A DNA stretch of 5,354 nt, from NCBI GenBank assembly GCA_903854805.1, contig CAINXK010000102.1, forward strand, positions 1 to 5,354, written 5' to 3'. Positions within the stretch are counted from its first letter, which is position 1. Each line of letters starts with the position of its first letter. This stretch comes from an uncultured Anaerolineae bacterium. GTDB taxonomy: Bacteria > Chloroflexota > Anaerolineae > Anaerolineales > Villigracilaceae. The notes below the pieces were generated by a model, which saw only the letters and a program-made list of their open reading frames with translations, ran no database searches and had not been told where the DNA came from. The translations under genes were made by a program, and so were the position numbers. Of this stretch, positions 1-5,354 are shown piece after piece.

Positions 1-15
1 GCCAGAAGCAGCATG

Positions 16-37
16 CTCTGGCAGCAAGCTGCCGGAG
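16..37. repeat. Compact inverted repeat (hairpin)
   Basis: The arms CTCTGGCAGC (16-25) and GCTGCCGGAG (28-37) pair over ten positions, with one G-T wobble (19 with 34), around a two-base AA centre. As RNA the inner pair would open to give a four-base loop. No T-run follows on either strand, so it is not a typical intrinsic terminator. It could be the end of an upstream transcript, part of a repeated extragenic palindrome, or a protein-binding site. Confidence 0.45.
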
Positions 38-124
38 TTGTAATGCCTGCTACCGCCTTCATTATCGGTTGGTAAGGTTCAAGTTCGCCCCACACAAGGG
101 TTTTTCATAGCACTCCTAAGAAGC

Positions 125-157
125 TTCACCAGCACATTGACCAGCCAAACTGGTGAA
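125..157. repeat. Inverted repeat with two alternative left arms
   Basis: TTCACCAG (125-132) pairs perfectly with CTGGTGAA (150-157) across a 17-base loop. A second left arm, ACCAG (140-144), lies inside that loop and can pair with CTGGT (150-154) instead, across a five-base loop. The two pairings exclude each other. No T-run or coding context gives this a function. Confidence 0.35.
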
Positions 158-415
158 ACCTATACACCCAAGTATCTCCCACCGGAGTTGTACCAAACCA
201 TCATCAACGAAGGCACCGCAAACAGTAACGGCGGACATAACGTTGCAAAAATAGCCGCCGGTCCGGGCTTGCATCAAATACAGACCAACACCACAAACCT
301 GTTCGTCCCACCGGTCGGGTCGATAAACGCGATCCAACCATTTCGCACTTGCAGCAGTTGTCTAACCTGGTCAGATGGACAAGCTAAAAGTATTCAGTAG
401 ATGCGTCACTTATTC

Positions 416-474
416 TTGACACGACCTTGCGTTTTTCTTTACACAACCTTCACAAGCTGTTGATATCCTACAAT
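416..474 (+). promoter_or_regulatory. Candidate promoter region of the transporter operon
   Basis: TTGACA at 416-421 matches the -35 consensus exactly. A weak -10 candidate, TTTACA, follows at 438-443 with 16 bases between. Farther on, TACAAT at 469-474 is a better -10 box, but its nearest -35-like box, TTCACA at 449-454, is only 14 bases away. CAACCTT (444-450) and AAGCTGTTG (454-462) form an imperfect dyad that could be an operator. This is the only AT-rich, gene-free DNA directly before the operon, so a promoter here is expected, but the exact pair of boxes is uncertain. Confidence 0.35.
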
Positions 475-484
475 AAATCGTTCA

Positions 485-491
485 AAAGGAG
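485..491 (+). promoter_or_regulatory. Ribosome binding site of the adaptor gene
   Basis: AAAGGAG lies six bases before the ATG at 498. It is a near-ideal Shine-Dalgarno sequence and fixes the start of the first gene of the operon. Confidence 0.85.
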
Positions 492-497
492 AAGATC

Positions 498-1919
498 ATG
501 TTCAAACTAAAAAATAATCCCTGGAAAATCGCTGGCATCGTCATTGTGCTATTTCTGGCAGCGGCGGGCGCTTATTACGTTTGGGGCATGCCAGCCCCAA
601 CTGCTGAAGCCGCACCCCTGCAAACTGCCAAAGCCCGCACTGGTGATCTTTCGATCATGATCAGCGGCGCAGGTAACCTGGTGGCTGCTTCACGCGTGGA
701 CCTTGGTTTTCGCACCGGCGGAACTGTCATGGCCGTTGATACGCAGGTCGGTCAGACCGTCAGCGAAGGCCAGGTACTGGTGAAGCTAGACGACAGCGCC
801 GCCCGCTTGCAACTCGCTACAAAAGAATTGGCACTGCAAGCATTGATCTCGTCAGACGCGTTGAATGAAGCTGAAATAGCCAGACTTAACGCGCAAGACA
901 CTCTCAGCACTGCCATCACCACCCTGCAATATTTGATCAGCCCAACGGTTTACACAAGCGAACTGACCCTCGCCAAAATGCAGACCACGCTGGATGAAAA
1001 GAAAACCGCCAATGCCCCAGCCGCAGAAATTACCACGGCTGAAAACAATGTTAAACGCGCGCAAAGTGTGCTGGATGGGGCCTTATATACCTATCGCGCT
1101 GAATATATTCTCGTAACCTTTCCATATACTTATAAAGACCTGACAACCAATGAAACCATCGAGACTGTCATCCCGCCTTCCGCAGGTGACATCAGCCTTG
1201 CCCGCGCCAAAGTCCGCACGGCAGAACTGGCGCTGGCAGATGCCAATGGCTATTTCGAACGCCTGAGCAGCAAAGATACCTGCGCCGACCTGAGCGCTCT
1301 GGGCACCCTGACATCCAAACTCTCCCAAGCCTGCCTGGATGTAAAAACTGCACAGCTGACTGTGGATAGCGCGAATCTGATCGCACCCAATGCTGGGATG
1401 GTAGCAGACCTGACCGTGGCCGTGGGCCAATCGGTGGGCACAGCACCTGTGGTAACCATTTCAACAAATGATAAATACATGCATTTCTACGTTGAAGAAA
1501 CCGACCTGTCTCAATTGAAAATTGGTTTACCGATCAAAGTCATTTTTGACGCTTATCCTGAGCAGGAATTTATGGGCAGCATTGAGCGCATTGACCCTGA
1601 ACTGGCCAGTATCGATGGCTCACCAGCGGTTAGTGCCTGGGCCACCCTGGATACCAGCAGCGCTGGGGGATTTTTCCTGAGCGGAATGACAGCCGATGTG
1701 GAAGTTGTGGCTGGCGAAGCAAAGAGCACAGTACTGGTGCCTGCACAGGCGCTGCGCGAGCTAGCGGCCGGATCCTACGCAGTATTCACTGTCCAGGCCG
1801 ACAATAGTCTGAAACTGACCCCTGTCACTATCGGTCTACGCGATCTCGCCAACGTCCAGATTTTGAGCGGCCTGAAGGCTGGCGATATTGTCAGCACCGG
1901 TGTAGTTGAAACCAAATAA
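498..1919 (+). CDS. Membrane-fusion adaptor subunit (HlyD/MacA type) of an ABC efflux system
   Basis: This 473-residue protein is a periplasmic-adaptor-type subunit that would link the MacB-like permease to its extracytoplasmic substrate. A basic N-terminus (KLKNNPWK) is followed by one membrane segment at about residues 11-30, with no lipobox, so it is an anchored protein with its bulk outside. The first half of the lipoyl (biotinyl-like) domain is at about 68-98 (GGTV, then VGQTVSEGQVLVKLDD). A long helical hairpin covers about 100-290, and the second lipoyl half is at 291-314 (LIAPNAGMVADL, then VGQSVG). Beta-barrel and membrane-proximal domains follow to the end. The hairpin is interrupted by a non-helical stretch rich in Tyr and Thr at about 196-229. 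Two cysteines, C262 and C279, lie in its second half. It is first in the cluster, ten bases before the ATPase start. The family is certain; the substrate is unknown. Confidence 0.93.
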   Translation: MFKLKNNPWKIAGIVIVLFLAAAGAYYVWGMPAPTAEAAPLQTAKARTGDLSIMISGAGNLVAASRVDLGFRTGGTVMAVDTQVGQTVSEGQVLVKLDDSAARLQLATKELALQALISSDALNEAEIARLNAQDTLSTAITTLQYLISPTVYTSELTLAKMQTTLDEKKTANAPAAEITTAENNVKRAQSVLDGALYTYRAEYILVTFPYTYKDLTTNETIETVIPPSAGDISLARAKVRTAELALADANGYFERLSSKDTCADLSALGTLTSKLSQACLDVKTAQLTVDSANLIAPNAGMVADLTVAVGQSVGTAPVVTISTNDKYMHFYVEETDLSQLKIGLPIKVIFDAYPEQEFMGSIERIDPELASIDGSPAVSAWATLDTSSAGGFFLSGMTADVEVVAGEAKSTVLVPAQALRELAAGSYAVFTVQADNSLKLTPVTIGLRDLANVQILSGLKAGDIVSTGVVETK

Positions 1920-1929
1920 GGCGCATGCC
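1918..1929 (+). promoter_or_regulatory. Ribosome binding site that decides the ATPase start
   Basis: AAGG at 1918-1921 overlaps the adaptor's stop codon (1917-1919) and lies eight bases before the ATG at 1930. This favours 1930 over the in-frame TTG at 1906, which would sit inside the adaptor gene and add eight residues that ABC ATPases of this type do not carry. Confidence 0.65.
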
Positions 1930-2643
1930 ATGAGTGAATATTTGATCGATGTTCAAAATCTGACCAAGGTGTACGGTGAAGAGCAGGATGCCATGGTGTA
2001 CGCGCTCAACGATTTGAGTGCCAATGTGCAACGTGGAGAGTTTGTCGCCATCATGGGACCATCCGGCTCGGGCAAATCAACCTTGATGAATATTCTTGGC
2101 TGCCTGGACCGGCCAACCTCCGGCGCATACTTTTTGGATGGGCGCGATGTCAGCCGGCTGAATAAGAATGAATTGGCAGATGTTCGCAATCAGAAAATTG
2201 GCTTTGTTTTCCAATCTTTCAACCTGCTGCCGCGGCTTTCAGCCCTCGAAAATGTGATGATGCCGATGTTATACGATATTTCCAACGACCTGAGCCAATC
2301 TGAACAGCGCACACGCGCCATCGAAGCACTCGAATCGGTCGGCCTGGAAAAACGCATCCACCATCACCCAAACCAGCTTTCTGGTGGGCAGCAGCAACGC
2401 GTGGCCATTGCACGTGCCTTGGTTAACCGCCCACCGCTGATTTTGGCTGACGAACCCACGGGGAACCTGGATTCAAAAGCCAGTGTAGAAATCATGGATT
2501 TACTGCACCAATTACACAATCAGGGCGTAACCGTTGTGATGGTTACGCATGAACCGGATATCGCCAGTCATGCCGGACGCATCATCTGTGTGCGCGATGG
2601 CAAAACTATTGCCGCTGGGCACTGCTCGGACAAAACATCATGA
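1930..2643 (+). CDS. ABC transporter ATP-binding protein (MacB/LolD type)
   Basis: From the ATG at 1930 this is a 237-residue cytoplasmic nucleotide-binding subunit, the normal length for the MacB/LolD branch. All catalytic motifs are present in order: Walker [10 protein letters not shown] at 43-51, Q-loop glutamine at about 95 ([11 protein letters not shown]), signature LSGGQQQR at 150-157, Walker B ILADEP at 171-176 with the catalytic glutamate E175, D-loop GNLD at 178-181 and the switch histidine H207 in VTHEPD. The short segment GCLDRPTSG after Walker A is typical of this family. A dimer of it would bind ATP and drive the permease encoded next; unlike E. coli MacB, ATPase and permease are separate proteins here. 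The start follows the adaptor by ten bases and the stop overlaps the permease start. The sequence shows nothing broken, so it should be active. Confidence 0.96.
   Translation: MSEYLIDVQNLTKVYGEEQDAMVYALNDLSANVQRGEFVAIMGPSGSGKSTLMNILGCLDRPTSGAYFLDGRDVSRLNKNELADVRNQKIGFVFQSFNLLPRLSALENVMMPMLYDISNDLSQSEQRTRAIEALESVGLEKRIHHHPNQLSGGQQQRVAIARALVNRPPLILADEPTGNLDSKASVEIMDLLHQLHNQGVTVVMVTHEPDIASHAGRIICVRDGKTIAAGHCSDKTS
2640..2643 (+). promoter_or_regulatory. ATGA stop-start overlap (translational coupling)
   Basis: The permease ATG (2640-2642) overlaps the ATPase TGA (2641-2643). No good Shine-Dalgarno sequence precedes it, so the permease is probably translated by ribosomes finishing the ATPase. That would keep the two subunits in step. 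Confidence 0.7.
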
Positions 2644-3851
2644 AACTAAATAAAATTTTTCGAGTGGCCTGGGAAGGCCTGATGCTCAACAAGGTACGCT
2701 CATTTCTCACCACCCTGGGCGTCATTATCGGTGTAGCCTCTGTCATCGTCATGATGGCTGTCAGCTCTGGGGCTGAAGCTGCCATCGCCGAACAAATCAA
2801 TGCCCTGGGCGCAAATTTGCTGATAGTAGCCCCTATGCGTGGTGTGCCCGGCGCGGGTCGAACACTGCTTTACGAAGATGCCCTGGCCATCGCTGAACAG
2901 GTGGTAGGAATTACCGGCGTTTCTGCCGAGCAATCTCCCGCCGTACAAACTGTCAAAGCCAATGGCGTCACACTCGACTCGATCGCCATCGTTGGCACCA
3001 GTATGGATTTCCCGGACGTACGCGATTACCCGGTAGCCGCAGGGGTTTACTTCACGGCAGCCGAAAATGACCGTAAACTGAAGGTGGCAGTGCTGGGTTC
3101 TGGTTTGGCCAAGGACCTGTTTGGCACCGATAGCCCACTCGGTCAGACAGTTACAGTGGGTTCAATCAAGCTAACCGTGATCGGTGTGATGTCTTCCAAA
3201 GGCATGGTAGCCGATGTGGATTATGACGGGCGCATCTACTTGCCAATCAATGTCGTTTTTCAGAAATACATGACCACATCACTGATGGGCGCGGATGCGG
3301 TGCGCACGATCTATGTCAAAGTTGACAACCAGGACAGGATTGAGAGCGTCACCACTCAAATTACCAGCCTGCTGGCAAAACGACATGATGTGGATGCCTC
3401 AAAACCCGATTTCAGTGTGCAGACCCAGCAGGACATCATTTCCACACAAGAAGCCACCACAGCCGCCTTCCGCGATCTGTTGGCCTGGGTGGCAGGCGTG
3501 TCACTGCTAGTAGGTGGCATCGGCATTATGAATATCATGCTGGTTTCAGTGACCGAACGTACCCGTGAAATTGGTCTGCGAATGGCACTTGGCGCGCACC
3601 CGGTTGATGTCCAAACCCAGTTTCTGCTGGAGGCTGTCATCTTGAGCCTGGCAGGTGGTTTTGTAGGGGTCCTGATCGGGGTGGGTGGCTCACTGCTATT
3701 CGGCATGTTGGGCGAAATGCGCACCCAGATCGTGCCACTCTCAGTGCCATTGGCCTTCGGCGCCGCCGCCGCAATTGGCATTTTCTTTGGTTACTACCCG
3801 GCCACTCAGGCCGCCAAACTCGATCCGATCGTTGCCTTGCGCCACGAATAA
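2640..3851 (+). CDS. ABC transporter permease, MacB/FtsX family
   Basis: This 403-residue integral membrane subunit has the full MacB-type layout. A cytoplasmic N-terminal helix (residues 1-20, with the motif LMLNKVRSFLTTLGVIIGVA beginning at 15) leads into membrane segment 1 at about 21-43. A large extracytoplasmic domain follows at about 44-275 (MacB_PCD type). Segment 2 is at about 278-302 and contains GGIGIMNIMLVSV. The cytoplasmic coupling motif TERTREIGLRMALGA is at 305-319. Segments 3 and 4 are at about 328-357 and 367-385, and the end carries the typical motif PATQAAKLDPIVALRHE. The permease works as a dimer with the preceding ATPase, and the adaptor would bind its outer domain. Related systems export macrolides, peptides or lipoproteins; nothing here reveals which. 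No truncation or odd codon use is visible. Confidence 0.95.
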   Translation: MKLNKIFRVAWEGLMLNKVRSFLTTLGVIIGVASVIVMMAVSSGAEAAIAEQINALGANLLIVAPMRGVPGAGRTLLYEDALAIAEQVVGITGVSAEQSPAVQTVKANGVTLDSIAIVGTSMDFPDVRDYPVAAGVYFTAAENDRKLKVAVLGSGLAKDLFGTDSPLGQTVTVGSIKLTVIGVMSSKGMVADVDYDGRIYLPINVVFQKYMTTSLMGADAVRTIYVKVDNQDRIESVTTQITSLLAKRHDVDASKPDFSVQTQQDIISTQEATTAAFRDLLAWVAGVSLLVGGIGIMNIMLVSVTERTREIGLRMALGAHPVDVQTQFLLEAVILSLAGGFVGVLIGVGGSLLFGMLGEMRTQIVPLSVPLAFGAAAAIGIFFGYYPATQAAKLDPIVALRHE

Positions 3852-3867
3852 AATATTCAATCATAAA

Positions 3868-3872
3868 AAGGG
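3868..3872 (+). promoter_or_regulatory. Ribosome binding site of lipoprotein 1
   Basis: AAGGG lies six bases before the ATG at 3879. The 27-base gap after the permease stop is AT-rich and has no terminator-like hairpin, so the lipoprotein gene is likely on the same transcript. Confidence 0.7.
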
Positions 3873-3878
3873 AAAAAT

Positions 3879-4451
3879 ATGTCGCGCTTATCTTTACTGA
3901 CCCTGGTCATCATTCTAGCTGTAACCATCTCCGCCTGTGGAAGTGCCGCTCCTGCGGTTGCAGCCACGACCTCCGACACGTATACCAGCCCCAATCTGGT
4001 CACCAGCTACGAAAATGCTCTACCCGCCCGCATGCAGCTCTCGCTGGGCACGCTCAAGCTGGCTGAAACCGGCACGCCTGTCACCCAGGAACAAGCTAGT
4101 AAATTTTTACCACTCTGGCAGGCACTTCAAAGCATGACCAGCTCTGGCAACAGCGCCAGCGCCGAAGTTAATGCCCTGCTCGGACAAATCGAGGCCATCC
4201 TCAGCGCCGAGCAGCTAACGGCCATCAAGGGCATGCAAATGACCTTCGCTGACATGACCAGCTGGGCAAGCGCCAATGGGGTAACCCTCGGCAGCGGTTC
4301 CGGACAACCAGGACAAGGACAGGGTATGTCGGCCGAAGCACGCGCCACCCGCCAGGCTGAAAACGGCAAAACAGGCGAGAGTGGCCAAAGCAACGGTGCC
4401 TCTGCGGCATTGACTGGCGCAGCCATAAAATACCTCCAATCACTCAAATAA
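3879..4451 (+). CDS. Putative lipoprotein 1 with two LTxxQ-like motifs
   Basis: I do not recognise a named family for this 190-residue protein. It begins with a lipoprotein signal peptide: hydrophobic residues 5-17, then the lipobox ISAC with the modified cysteine at C20, then an Ala/Thr-rich linker. The folded part, about 45-135, is probably mostly helical. It carries VTQEQASKFLPLWQAL at 68-83 and LSAEQLTAIKGM at 108-119. Both resemble the LTxxQ motif of Spy/CpxP periplasmic chaperones, but the resemblance is weak and the function is not shown. A Gly/Gln/Ser-rich tail (138-175) and a conserved end, AAIKYLQSLK, follow. The protein is paralogous to the lipoprotein encoded at 4582: the two align without a gap from the cysteine to about residue 135. 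Placed 27 bases behind the permease, it is likely an exposed accessory or sensor of the transporter. Confidence 0.85.
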   Translation: MSRLSLLTLVIILAVTISACGSAAPAVAATTSDTYTSPNLVTSYENALPARMQLSLGTLKLAETGTPVTQEQASKFLPLWQALQSMTSSGNSASAEVNALLGQIEAILSAEQLTAIKGMQMTFADMTSWASANGVTLGSGSGQPGQGQGMSAEARATRQAENGKTGESGQSNGASAALTGAAIKYLQSLK

Positions 4452-4568
4452 ATGGGTTCACTTTCCCAAGCAGAGACCAGGACCATGACAAATACAACCC
4501 TTCTTATCCTTTTCACAATCGCCGCTTTTGCGAACGCTGCCCTAAAATATCTTAACCATTCAAAATAA
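4452..4568 (+). pseudogene. Small open frame resembling a duplicated tail of lipoprotein 1
   Basis: An ATG directly after the lipoprotein 1 stop (TAA at 4449-4451) opens a 38-codon frame in the same phase; an internal ATG at 4485 would give 27 residues. Its last 16 residues (ending ANAALKYLNHSK) match the last 16 of lipoprotein 1 (ending TGAAIKYLQSLK) at eight positions, and both end in TAA. Farther up, a QAE triplet in each copy aligns with a one-codon shift. The middle is hydrophobic (LLILFTIAAF), which the lipoprotein tail is not. There is no lipobox cysteine and only a weak ribosome site (AGGA, two bases before 4485). It is either the remnant of a third lipoprotein copy or a small one-helix membrane protein; I favour a remnant. 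Confidence 0.35.
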
Positions 4569-4572
4569 TAAA

Positions 4573-4576
4573 AAGG
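4573..4576 (+). promoter_or_regulatory. Ribosome binding site of lipoprotein 2
   Basis: AAGG lies five bases before the ATG at 4582 in an A-rich stretch. It supports this start, as does the signal peptide that begins there. Confidence 0.65.
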
Positions 4577-4581
4577 TAACC

Positions 4582-5166
4582 ATGAAAACTCGCTCTATTT
4601 TTCTAGCCATAAGCCTGGTCTTTCTGACCTTATCCGCCTGTGCCCCGGCGGCTCCCGCTGCCAGCGTGGCAGCACCCACGTCTGCCGCCGCAGTAGCCAT
4701 CGATATCACCTTTGCGGATGCTGCCAACCTGCGCAGTCAACTGGCTTACGGTATGATCAAACTGAAAGACAGCCAAAACGTCATCACCCCTGAACAGGCC
4801 AAAACCCTGGTCCCGCTCTGGCAGGCCATGGTTACACTCAGTGGCGACGATACGACTGCAACCGAGGAGTTGACCGCAGTCCAGGATCAGATTACCCAGG
4901 CCATCAGCCCAGCTCAAATCCAGGCAATTGCAGCAATGAAAATCACCAACACTGAATTGAACACTTTTTATGCCCAGTTCGGGGTGGTTCTTCCTACTCC
5001 AGTCCCGGGTGTGACCAAGGTGCCGGGTACTAGTAAAACGGAAGAAGAAAAAGCTGCCTCGCGTGCCACAGCTGCCGCTGCCGGCCTGACGAGTGGCGCT
5101 GGCATGACTGCCAAAACCCTGCTATTTGATAAGGTTATTGAGTACCTGACCACCGTGGCAAAATAA
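4582..5166 (+). CDS. Putative lipoprotein 2, paralogue of lipoprotein 1
   Basis: This 194-residue protein starts with a signal peptide (MKTRS, hydrophobic core about 6-17) and the lipobox LSAC with the modified cysteine at C20. An Ala/Pro-rich linker runs to about residue 40. From about 50 to 135 it aligns without a gap to the neighbouring lipoprotein, with about 28 of 86 positions identical by eye. The shared motifs are ITPEQAKTLVPLWQAM at 68-83 and ISPAQIQAIAAM at 108-119. A Pro/Thr-rich hinge (138-150), a charged patch TEEEKAASRAT and a hydrophobic end (VIEYLTTV) follow; a short RAT block and the YL near the end are also shared. The function is unknown. Like its paralogue it should sit on the outer face of the membrane near the MacB-like transporter. 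Its divergence from lipoprotein 1 shows an old duplication rather than a recent one. Confidence 0.85.
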   Translation: MKTRSIFLAISLVFLTLSACAPAAPAASVAAPTSAAAVAIDITFADAANLRSQLAYGMIKLKDSQNVITPEQAKTLVPLWQAMVTLSGDDTTATEELTAVQDQITQAISPAQIQAIAAMKITNTELNTFYAQFGVVLPTPVPGVTKVPGTSKTEEEKAASRATAAAAGLTSGAGMTAKTLLFDKVIEYLTTVAK

Positions 5167-5178
5167 TTGTAAGGGAAG

Positions 5179-5331
5179 ATGAAAAAATTGGACAGCGTGT
5201 CCGCCTTATTGGCTATGGCGTTCTCAAGAAAACGAGTTTCCAGAAGTGAGCAGGGCAAAGGCATCCTGAATATGGCCTTCATACCAACGGCGACCTTTCG
5301 CAGAGTTGACAAAGCCAGCGCGTTTGAGTAA
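5179..5331 (+). pseudogene. Possible start of a further operon gene, cut by the adjacent element
   Basis: A strong ribosome site, AAGGGA (5171-5176), stands just before an ATG at 5179. The frame begins MKKLDSVSALLAMAF and stops at 5331, giving 50 residues. From about codon 16 it runs antisense to the transposase-like frame, so only the first codons can belong to a native gene. The picture fits a gene following lipoprotein 2 whose start survived when a mobile element inserted. The first residues are too few to name it. A chance frame, or the A-run acting only as the minus-strand terminator's T-tract, is the alternative. Confidence 0.3.
5182..5202 (-). terminator. Terminator-like hairpin behind the transposase-like gene
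   Basis: Read on the minus strand, GGACA-CGC-TGTCC (5202 down to 5190) forms a five-base stem with a three-base loop, and AATTTTTT follows (5189-5182). This is the shape of a short intrinsic terminator 22 bases past the transposase stop. The stem is short, so efficiency is doubtful. On the plus strand no T-run follows. Confidence 0.4.
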
Positions 5332-5354
5332 ACCTAGCACGAGATTATGAACAA
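5224..5354 (-). CDS. C-terminal end of a probable DDE transposase (partial, 5' end beyond the window)
   Basis: The last 42 codons of a minus-strand gene are visible; the rest lies beyond the right edge. The pattern HNLVLGLLKRAGF, then N-x-AK-x-RRW, then AFALL resembles the extreme C-terminus of ISAs1/IS4-type DDE transposases, where an (R/H)N-hydrophobic-LL-R-x-G stretch ends the protein. The catalytic residues would be farther upstream, so activity cannot be judged. It converges on the lipoprotein operon, its stop lying 57 bases past the end of lipoprotein 2. The short space to the operon means the element's left end must lie between about 5167 and 5223. The family call is from memory of the pattern and remains uncertain. 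Confidence 0.55.
   Translation of the reverse strand, partial: VHNLVLGLLKRAGFVNSAKGRRWYEGHIQDAFALLTSGNSFS

Larger units (their letters stand above)
1..497. other. Region upstream of the operon with no defensible gene
   Basis: No reading frame here is convincing as a gene. The plus frame open from 44 to 400 (its only start is a TTG at 137) and the minus frame from 337 to 116 are both open over the same DNA. Neither shows a recognisable motif, and neither has a good ribosome site at its start. The stretch holds a compact inverted repeat (16-37), a second inverted repeat (125-157), an 11-base direct repeat (32-42 and 182-192) and promoter-like boxes from 416 onward. It may be degraded coding or mobile DNA plus the regulatory region of the operon; I cannot tell which. 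Confidence 0.5.

Noticed and set aside
1..75. Plus-strand frame open from the window edge, ending PATAFIIGW
   Set aside because: It could be the tail of an upstream membrane protein, but 24 codons open by chance are common and a mirror frame on the minus strand is also open.
116..337. Minus-strand frame of 73 codons
   Set aside because: No recognisable domain. Its stop overlaps an AGGAG and ATG on the same strand, which looked like coupling, but the following frame stops after nine codons.
137..400. Plus-strand frame of 87 codons starting at TTG
   Set aside because: It has a rare start codon with no clear ribosome site, no motif or signal peptide, and an equally long open frame lies on the opposite strand.
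1906..1929. Upstream TTG start for the ATPase
   Set aside because: It lies inside the adaptor gene and adds eight residues unlike the family; the ATG at 1930 has a suitable AAGG and fits the usual N-terminus.
3356..3781. Minus-strand frame of 141 codons inside the permease
   Set aside because: It lies wholly antisense to a clearly conserved permease; the Pro/Thr/Arg-rich composition is typical of a shadow frame.
4453..4468. TGGG/CCCA hairpin after lipoprotein 1 as a terminator
   Set aside because: The stem is only four bases with an eight-base loop and no T-run follows; transcription probably continues into lipoprotein 2.
4127..4516. Minus-strand frame of 129 codons across lipoprotein 1
   Set aside because: Antisense shadow of a gene with a clear signal peptide, ribosome site and paralogue.
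4449..4568. Stop-codon readthrough extending lipoprotein 1
   Set aside because: The downstream frame is in phase, but TAA followed by ATG has no known readthrough context, and a duplicated-tail remnant explains it more simply.
4968..5312. Minus-strand frame of 114 codons at the right end
   Set aside because: It overlaps lipoprotein 2 in antisense and lies in a different frame from the transposase-like tail, which has the recognisable pattern.

Overview
The window looks like bacterial chromosome from the Chloroflexota, most probably an Anaerolineae-like lineage. I base this on the style of the membrane-fusion protein (the stretch around residues 48-76 with its DLGFRTGG motif), on the split MacB-type ATPase and permease, on the Ala/Pro/Thr-rich lipoproteins and on the moderate GC content. 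This is an inference from protein style; there is no rRNA or marker gene here.

Layout: positions 1-497 hold no gene I can defend, but they contain two inverted repeats and, at the right end, promoter-like boxes. From 498 to 5166 there is one tightly packed plus-strand cluster: a membrane-fusion (HlyD/MacA-type) adaptor (498-1919), an ABC ATPase (start chosen at 1930, to 2643), a MacB/FtsX-type permease (2640-3851, overlapping the ATPase by 4 bases) and a putative lipoprotein (3879-4451). A 130-base gap follows, holding a small open frame that resembles a diverged copy of the lipoprotein's tail, and then a second, paralogous lipoprotein (4582-5166). At the right edge the minus strand carries the last 42 codons of what looks like a DDE transposase (5224-5354), with a terminator-like hairpin after it. 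On the plus strand a short frame with a strong ribosome site (5179-5331) may be the start of another operon gene cut off by that element.

How the genes would work together: the ATPase and permease form a type VII (MacB-like) ABC machine, a family that uses ATP hydrolysis to drive movements outside the membrane (mechanotransmission) rather than moving substrate through a classical channel. The adaptor would dock on the extracytoplasmic domain of the permease. The two lipoproteins are anchored on the same side of the membrane and are likely accessory, sensing or substrate-handling proteins. No outer-membrane TolC-like partner and no regulator is visible. The lipoprotein pair, its tail-like remnant and its fixed place behind the transporter are the most novel part of the window.
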